Source: Flammeovirgaceae bacterium
Lineage (GTDB): Bacteria; Bacteroidota; Bacteroidia; Cytophagales; Cyclobacteriaceae
DNA: 11,715 nt
Assembly (NCBI GenBank): GCA_003228395.1
Contig: QIDJ01000151.1
Location: forward strand, 1 to 11,715
Direction: 5' to 3'
Shown: positions 7,528 to 11,715 of the stretch, one piece after another
Layout: each line of letters starts with the position of its first letter
How positions within the stretch are numbered: position 1 is the first letter of the stretch
Position numbers and translations under genes: made by a program
Notes under the pieces: model-generated
Databases searched by the model: none
Told to the model about the DNA's origin: nothing
What the model saw: the letters and a program-made list of their open reading frames with translations, nothing else

Positions 7528-8748
7528 TACTTTCAGACGACTGTACTTCGATTTGCTGAATTTTTCTTCGGCGTATCCTCTGGTGATTACCAGTTTGTCT
7601 GTGTCTTCTTTTGATGGAAATTCAAACATGGCATCGGTCATGATAGCCTCACAGATCGATCGCAGCCCCCTGGCGCCAAGTTTGAAATCAACGGCCTTAT
7701 CAACAATAAAATCAAGCGCCTGCGGCTTGAACGTCAGTTTGACGCCTTCCATCTCAAACAGCTTATAGTATTGTTTGGTAAGCGCATTTTTCGGTTCTGT
7801 AAGTATTTTTTTGAGTATTTCAGCGCTTAACGGGTCTAAAAAGGCAATAACCGGAAGCCTGCCAATCAATTCAGGTATCAGGCCGTAGCTTTTCAGATCC
7901 TGTGCATTTACGTATTGCAGCAATTCATCACTATCAGTGGCCATGTGTATCTTATCAGGAGCGCTTGAAAATCCAAGTGGTTGGGCGTTTACCCTGCTTG
8001 CAATATTCTTGGTAATGCCATCGAAAGCGCCGCCGCACAGGAAGAGAATGTTTTCGGTATTTACCGAGATCATTTTCTGGTCGGGATGCTTTCGACCACC
8101 CTGGGGTGGTACATTTACATATGTGCCTTCAAGAAGTTTGAGTAATGCCTGCTGAACGCCCTCGCCGCTGACATCCCGCGTGATAGACGGGTTATCGGAT
8201 TTCCTTGCAATCTTATCTATTTCGTCAATATACACAATACCTCTTTCTGCAGATTCCACGTCATAATTGGCAGCCTGCAGAAGCCTTGTAAGAATGCTCT
8301 CCACGTCTTCGCCAACATAACCCGCTTCGGTCAGCACGGTGGCGTCGGCGATGCAAAACGGAACCTGCAGAATTTTGGCCAGCGTACGGGCCAGATAGGT
8401 TTTGCCTGTTCCTGTTTCTCCCACCATGATGATGTTCGATTTTTCGATCAGCACGTCATCATCTGATTTAGGCTGCATCAGCCTTTTGTAATGGTTGTAA
8501 ACAGCTACGGAAATTATTTTTTTGGCTTCATCCTGACCCACCACAAATTCATCCAGGAACTTCTTCATGTCAGCAGGTTTGATCAGGTTGAATTTTGGGG
8601 TATCGGAGGACTTGCTTTTGGTTTCCTCCATCAGGATCTGATTCGCCTGGGTGATGCATTTATCGCAGATATGAGCATGGATACCTGAGATCATTAAATC
8701 CACGTCTTTTTTGTTTCTGCCACAAAACGAACAGGTAACTTCTGCCAT
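7522..8748 (-). CDS. clpX: ATP-dependent Clp protease ATP-binding subunit ClpX
   Basis: AAA+ unfoldase that recognises substrates, unfolds them with ATP and threads them into ClpP in the cytoplasm. The 408 residues are full length. The N-terminal C4 zinc-binding domain uses Cys6, Cys9, Cys28 and Cys31. Walker A is GETGTGKT (110-117), with Glu where E. coli has Pro. The pore loop is GYVGED (143-148), Walker B is IVYIDEID (171-178), and [14 protein letters not shown] follows. The RKH loop is at 219-221, the arginine-finger region is [10 protein letters not shown] (291-300), and the sensor-2 motif is GARGLR (358-363). The ClpP-docking tripeptide, IGF in E. coli, appears here as LGF at 258-260, a conservative change. 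The gene starts eight bases after the clpP stop, so the pair is surely co-transcribed. Its 3' end converges on hldD. Confidence 0.97.
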   Translation of the reverse strand: MAEVTCSFCGRNKKDVDLMISGIHAHICDKCITQANQILMEETKSKSSDTPKFNLIKPADMKKFLDEFVVGQDEAKKIISVAVYNHYKRLMQPKSDDDVLIEKSNIIMVGETGTGKTYLARTLAKILQVPFCIADATVLTEAGYVGEDVESILTRLLQAANYDVESAERGIVYIDEIDKIARKSDNPSITRDVSGEGVQQALLKLLEGTYVNVPPQGGRKHPDQKMISVNTENILFLCGGAFDGITKNIASRVNAQPLGFSSAPDKIHMATDSDELLQYVNAQDLKSYGLIPELIGRLPVIAFLDPLSAEILKKILTEPKNALTKQYYKLFEMEGVKLTFKPQALDFIVDKAVDFKLGARGLRSICEAIMTDAMFEFPSKEDTDKLVITRGYAEEKFSKSKYSRLKVA

Positions 8749-8756
8749 CTCAGGTT

Positions 8757-9428
8757 TTATTTATGCTTTATCAGTATTTCATCAATAAGACCATATTCTT
8801 TGGCCTCATCCGCTTTCATCCAGTAATCCCGGTCTGCATCTTTTTCAAGTTCAGTAGCTGACCTGCCACTGTGTTTTGAAAGTATTTCATAAAGTTCTTT
8901 TTTGAGTATAATGATTTGCTTGGCCGTAATTTCAATGTCTGAAGCCGGACCCTGGACGCCTCCCATCGGTTGATGTATCATTACCCTCGAATGTGGCAAG
9001 GCCGAACGCTTACCTTTGGCGCCTCCTGCCAGAATAATGGCGCCCATCGAGGCGGCCAAACCCGTGCATATAGTGGCAACATCAGGGTTTACATATTGTA
9101 TGGTATCATAAATACCCAGACCTGCATATACCGATCCGCCCGGACTGTTAATGTAAATAAGAATGTCTTTTTTGGGATCAGTCGATTCAAGAAACAAAAG
9201 CTGGGCTGTGATAATATTTGAAATGTTATCATCAATAGGAAGCCCCAAAAAAACGATCCTGTCCATGATAAGACGTGAAAAAACGTCAATTTCCCTGAAA
9301 TGTGTAGGTCGTTCTTCAATTACCGAGCGGGTCATGCTTTCAATCTGATGAATATACCCGTCAACGATAGTACTACCTATATGTTGGCCTTTTATAGCGT
9401 ATTTTCTGAACTCTTCTTTATTGATCAT
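8757..9428 (-). CDS. clpP: ATP-dependent Clp protease proteolytic subunit ClpP
   Basis: Serine protease that forms the double heptameric chamber of ClpXP in the cytoplasm. In the 223-residue protein the catalytic triad is Ser127 (GLAASMGA), His152 (VMIHQPMGG) and Asp201 (DRDYWM). The spacings of 25 and 49 residues are the same as in E. coli Clp[19 protein letters not shown] (92-109) is the conserved oxyanion-side loop. The N-terminal 30 or so residues, beginning [15 protein letters not shown], are longer than in E. coli, as is usual in Bacteroidota; a processed propeptide is possible. ATG 9428 is the first plausible start. It follows tig by 113 bases, a gap that contains a TGAC-N7-GTCA palindrome, and precedes clpX by eight bases. 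Confidence 0.97.
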   Translation of the reverse strand: MINKEEFRKYAIKGQHIGSTIVDGYIHQIESMTRSVIEERPTHFREIDVFSRLIMDRIVFLGLPIDDNISNIITAQLLFLESTDPKKDILIYINSPGGSVYAGLGIYDTIQYVNPDVATICTGLAASMGAIILAGGAKGKRSALPHSRVMIHQPMGGVQGPASDIEITAKQIIILKKELYEILSKHSGRSATELEKDADRDYWMKADEAKEYGLIDEILIKHK

Positions 9429-9477
9429 TGATTTTTGTACTATTTTATGACTTCAGCTTCCAATAATAACAAGAAAT

Positions 9478-9492
9478 TGACGAAAAAAGTCA
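9478..9492. promoter_or_regulatory. TGAC-N7-GTCA inverted repeat between tig and clpP
   Basis: In the 113-base gap between tig and clpP, TGAC (9478-9481) and GTCA (9489-9492) form a symmetric site around the A-rich centre GAAAAAA. It lies about 50-64 bases upstream of the clpP start. A symmetric site here could be an operator for a separate clpP promoter. I recognise no regulator for it, and 4-bp arms can arise by chance. Confidence 0.25.
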
Positions 9493-9541
9493 TTATATGC
9501 CTAAAATTGGTTGGTGACAGTGGTATTCGTTTTACCCGTAA

Positions 9542-10876
9542 TTACCCGTTTGCCAGCTTTTTAAATGCTTCAAGATCTACTTTTTTCTCTGAAATCGAAA
9601 TATTTTCCTGTATCACTTTCATTATTTTATCGTCTTTCACCTGATTATAAATCGATACGTAATTTTTCCCGTTTTCGGCCTGGAGATAGTTCTGCACAAT
9701 ACCATCCAACTGCTCCTTATAAACATCGGCAACGGAAGGGCCTCCAAGCTGATTAATAATCTGGTTACGCGCAGTTTCTGTAACTTCTTCATTATCAACT
9801 TTTATTTTGAAATCTTCGATAATCCGGTTACCGATAAGATTCCACTTAAGGTCTTTCAGGTAAAATTCATAATCTTTTTCGATGTCATCGGTAGTCAACT
9901 TTTCTCCATTTGAATATTGAAGCCATCTTTTCAGGAAAGCATCAGGTGTATCGATTTTAGTTTTTTCTATTAATGCGTTTTTAATATCCCTGTTCAACAG
10001 ATATTCGCTTTCTCTGTCATAGTTTTTCTGTACGCTGGTTTTTACTTTATCCATAAATTCCTTTTCCGACTTCACCTGGTCTTTTCCTAAAACCTTATCA
10101 AAAAGGTCCTGATTCAATTCTGCAGGTTCTACCCGGTTTATGTTTTTAACTGTGAGCGTAACCTCTCCGCTTAAATTTTTAGCTTCTTCCATGGCAGTAG
10201 CAAAAAGGCCTGCAACCTGCTCGTCATCTTTGATTACAGTGCGGAGGTCAAATGTCAGGGTATCGTCCTTTTTAAGCCCTGTAAATTTTTTCAGGCCTTT
10301 TTTATCAATCTTTTTTAAATCCAGCACTGCATCGTTTTCTCTGTCGGTTCCGGCAAGTTTGAACTCCCCGTAAACAGAATCATCAGCAGTCGCTATATCC
10401 GGATTTATCATTTTACCATACTGCATTCGAATATCTTCTACAGTTGATTTCAGCGCTTTATCATCCAGATTAATGATATGTCTTTTTACTTTCACTTTAT
10501 CCGACACATCATATTTAAACGCATCAACCATACCAATGGCGAATTCAAATTCGAATTCCGTCTGGGTTTCCCAGTCAATATTTTGGGTTTTTTCCAATTC
10601 AGGAATCGGATCGCCAAGGAGCTGAATTTTGTTTTCCTTTATGTAGTCGTTTAGTGAATGAGAAAGGATATGGTTAATTTCTTCAGCCTTGATAGACTTG
10701 CCGTACAACTTTTTTATGACACCGGAAGGTACTTTACCTCTTCTAAAACCTTTAATATTTGCCTTTTGGGCATACTCTTTTACTTTTTCATCTACTTTAG
10801 GTTGATAATCCCCCGGGATTAATTTAATTTTAATAAAGCCTTCGGTGGTGGTTTTTTTGTCAAGTGTAATATCCAA
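9542..10876 (-). CDS. tig: Trigger factor, ribosome-associated chaperone
   Basis: Chaperone that docks at the ribosomal exit tunnel and shields nascent chains; in other bacteria it also has peptidyl-prolyl isomerase activity. The 444 residues are a normal length. The ribosome-binding domain (about 1-120) carries the signature GFRRGKVP at 43-50 (E. coli GFRKGKVP). The middle region (about 150-245), where the FKBP-like domain normally sits, is hard to recognise as an active isomerase. The C-terminal helical region has the family's VEPAELNQDLFDKVLG stretch. The start is a TTG: the protein aligns with relatives from its DITLDKK opening, and no in-frame ATG lies upstream or within the first 100 codons. 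It heads the tig-clpP-clpX block, placing folding and degradation together, and follows tRNA-Leu by 91 bases on the same strand. Confidence 0.93.
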   Translation of the reverse strand: MDITLDKKTTTEGFIKIKLIPGDYQPKVDEKVKEYAQKANIKGFRRGKVPSGVIKKLYGKSIKAEEINHILSHSLNDYIKENKIQLLGDPIPELEKTQNIDWETQTEFEFEFAIGMVDAFKYDVSDKVKVKRHIINLDDKALKSTVEDIRMQYGKMINPDIATADDSVYGEFKLAGTDRENDAVLDLKKIDKKGLKKFTGLKKDDTLTFDLRTVIKDDEQVAGLFATAMEEAKNLSGEVTLTVKNINRVEPAELNQDLFDKVLGKDQVKSEKEFMDKVKTSVQKNYDRESEYLLNRDIKNALIEKTKIDTPDAFLKRWLQYSNGEKLTTDDIEKDYEFYLKDLKWNLIGNRIIEDFKIKVDNEEVTETARNQIINQLGGPSVADVYKEQLDGIVQNYLQAENGKNYVSIYNQVKDDKIMKVIQENISISEKKVDLEAFKKLANG

Positions 10877-10920
10877 AATATAAAATTTAAATTTCCGACT
10901 ATGATGAAGATGAAAACCCC

Positions 10921-10949
10921 CAATCAGGTTAATGTTATACCGGTGATTG
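10921..10949 (-). terminator. Hairpin between tRNA-Leu and tig, possible weak terminator
   Basis: On the minus strand CAATCA pairs with TGATTG (outer 6 bp), and after a two-base bulge GGT pairs with ACC (inner 3 bp). The sequence GGGGTTTTC follows directly. The position, about 20 bases past the tRNA 3' end, suits an intrinsic terminator or an attenuator in the tig leader. The stem is weak and the T-run has only four bases, so read-through into tig is likely even if it works. Confidence 0.3.
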
Positions 10950-10967
10950 AGGTGTACGTATTTTTTG

Positions 10968-11049
10968 TGCGGATGGAGGGACTCGAACCCCCAAGCCTCG
11001 CGGCGCTAGATCCTAAATCTAGTGCGTCTACCAATTTCGCCACATCCGC
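10968..11049 (-). tRNA. tRNA-Leu, anticodon UAG
   Basis: An 82-base class II tRNA that decodes CUA and other CUN leucine codons. The acceptor stem GCGGATG/CATCCGC pairs over all seven positions, with A as discriminator base. The D arm is GCG...CGC with GG in the loop. The anticodon stem CTAGA/TCTAG encloses the loop TTTAGGA, so the anticodon is TAG. A long variable arm (GCC-GCGA-GGC) and a T arm with TTCGAGT complete the fold. The 3' CCA is not encoded; the genome reads CAAAAAA after the discriminator, so CCA must be added by nucleotidyltransferase. A strong consensus promoter lies about 45 bases upstream. Confidence 0.97.
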
Positions 11050-11094
11050 ATGAATAATAAAAAAAGACCATACACAGGCCTGAAAAATGGACTG

Positions 11095-11125
11095 CAAAGA
11101 TAGCTAAATATGGATGTATCCCAAA
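11095..11125 (-). promoter_or_regulatory. Bacteroidota-type promoter of tRNA-Leu (TTTG-N19-TATCTTTG)
   Basis: On the minus strand the -33 element TTTG (11122-11125) is followed, after exactly 19 bases, by the -7 element TATCTTTG (11095-11102). This is a full match to the TTTG/TAnnTTTG pattern used by the primary sigma factor of Bacteroidota. Transcription would start near 11090 and give a leader of about 40 bases to be removed by RNase P. It lies in the 104-base gap shared with the divergent relA/spoT-type gene. Confidence 0.75.
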
Positions 11126-11153
11126 CAGTGAAATTGATTTTTTGAGCAGCAGA

Positions 11154-11715
11154 ATGATGAAAGGAATAGACCTGGAACAGGAAAAAAAAGAAATATTAAG
11201 GAAATACCGGACTCTGCTGCGACATGCCAAACCATTTCTTCAAAGTGACGACGCAAAGCTGATAAGAAAAGCATTTAACATCGCCCTTGAGGCACACAAA
11301 GGAACACGGAGAAAGTCAGGCGAACCCTATATCTATCATCCGCTGGCAGTTGCGGAGATTTGTGTGAATGAAATCGGACTGGGCACCACTTCTATTTCGG
11401 CTGCATTGTTGCACGATGTGGTAGAAGACACGGATATTGAGCTGGAAGATATTGAGAAAGATTTTGGCGCAAAAGTGGCCTCTATCATAGACGGTCTCAC
11501 AAAAATTTCAGGTGTATTTGAATATGGAAGTTCGCAGCAAGCCGAAAATTTCAGAAAAATGCTGCTTACCTTATCAGAAGATGTCAGGGTAATTCTGATA
11601 AAGCTTGCAGACCGGCTACATAATATGCGGACGCTGGATAGCATGCCAAGAACCAAGCAGCTTCGCATATCCTCCGAAACGAGTTATCTGTATGCTCCCC
11701 TGGCTCACCGCCTTG
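11154..11715 (+). CDS. RelA/SpoT-family (p)ppGpp synthetase/hydrolase, N-terminal part, cut by right edge
   Basis: Bifunctional-type alarmone enzyme that makes and/or breaks down (p)ppGpp in the stringent response. The frame is open from the tandem ATGs at 11154 and 11157 to the window end, giving 187 residues of a protein usually over 700 long. All of it belongs to the N-terminal helical and HD hydrolase region. Visible residues are Arg53 and His62 (RRKSGEPYIYHPLAV), His87-Asp88 and Glu91-Asp92 (ALLHDVVEDTD), and Asp153 and Asn157 (IKLADRLHNMRTL), the metal and substrate ligands of active hydrolases. The hydrolase site therefore looks intact, arguing for a Rel/SpoT-type enzyme and against a hydrolase-dead RelA. 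The synthetase, TGS and ACT domains lie outside the window. It is divergent from tRNA-Leu; I see no full TAnnTTTG box on its own strand. Confidence 0.95.
   Translation, partial: MMKGIDLEQEKKEILRKYRTLLRHAKPFLQSDDAKLIRKAFNIALEAHKGTRRKSGEPYIYHPLAVAEICVNEIGLGTTSISAALLHDVVEDTDIELEDIEKDFGAKVASIIDGLTKISGVFEYGSSQQAENFRKMLLTLSEDVRVILIKLADRLHNMRTLDSMPRTKQLRISSETSYLYAPLAHRL

Noticed and set aside
1..11715. A previously undescribed multi-gene system
   Set aside because: Every sizeable gene belongs to a known family and most are housekeeping. There are no repeat arrays, mobile elements, reverse transcriptases, nucleases or clusters of unknown genes to support a new system.

Overview
The window is an ordinary chromosomal stretch from a member of the Bacteroidota. 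The evidence is a secreted protein with a type IX secretion (T9SS) C-terminal sorting domain, the gene order tig-clpP-clpX, a tRNA gene without an encoded CCA end, and a promoter with the phylum's TTTG-N19-TAnnTTTG architecture (here TTTG-N19-TATCTTTG). I cannot fix class or order from sequence alone.

Layout. Bases 2-712 (+) hold the C-terminal half of a two-domain chromate-type (CHR) transporter, cut by the left edge. Four bases later a PAPS-dependent sulfotransferase follows (717-1733, +). Bases 1930-3643 (+) hold a secreted VCBS/FG-GAP repeat protein with a T9SS sorting domain, broken by an early frameshift that looks like a small deletion inside a calcium-binding loop. Bases 3778-4197 (-) encode a 6-pyruvoyl-tetrahydropterin-synthase family enzyme. 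It is divergent from a long exported thioredoxin-like DUF255 (YyaL/SSP411-type) protein (4287-6398, +). ADP-heptose epimerase hldD (6558-7517, +) converges tail to tail on clpX. The minus-strand block clpX (7522-8748), clpP (8757-9428) and tig (9542-10876) is read tig, then clpP, then clpX. Upstream of it on the same strand is tRNA-Leu(UAG) (10968-11049), with a textbook Bacteroidota promoter. The window ends inside a RelA/SpoT-family gene (11154 to the right edge, +), divergent from the tRNA.

Functional themes. The right half is core housekeeping: nascent-chain folding (trigger factor), ATP-dependent proteolysis (ClpXP), a leucine tRNA, and (p)ppGpp metabolism. hldD supplies the activated heptose for the LPS inner core. 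The left half is accessory: a transporter, a sulfotransferase and a decayed or mis-assembled surface protein.

I see no CRISPR array, insertion sequence, phage gene, toxin-antitoxin pair or other defence cassette, and no convincing new multi-gene system. The points most worth checking are the frameshifted T9SS protein, the TTG start of tig, the hairpin formed by the two convergent stop codons of hldD and clpX, and possible read-through from tRNA-Leu into tig-clpP-clpX. No gap between genes exceeds 300 bases.
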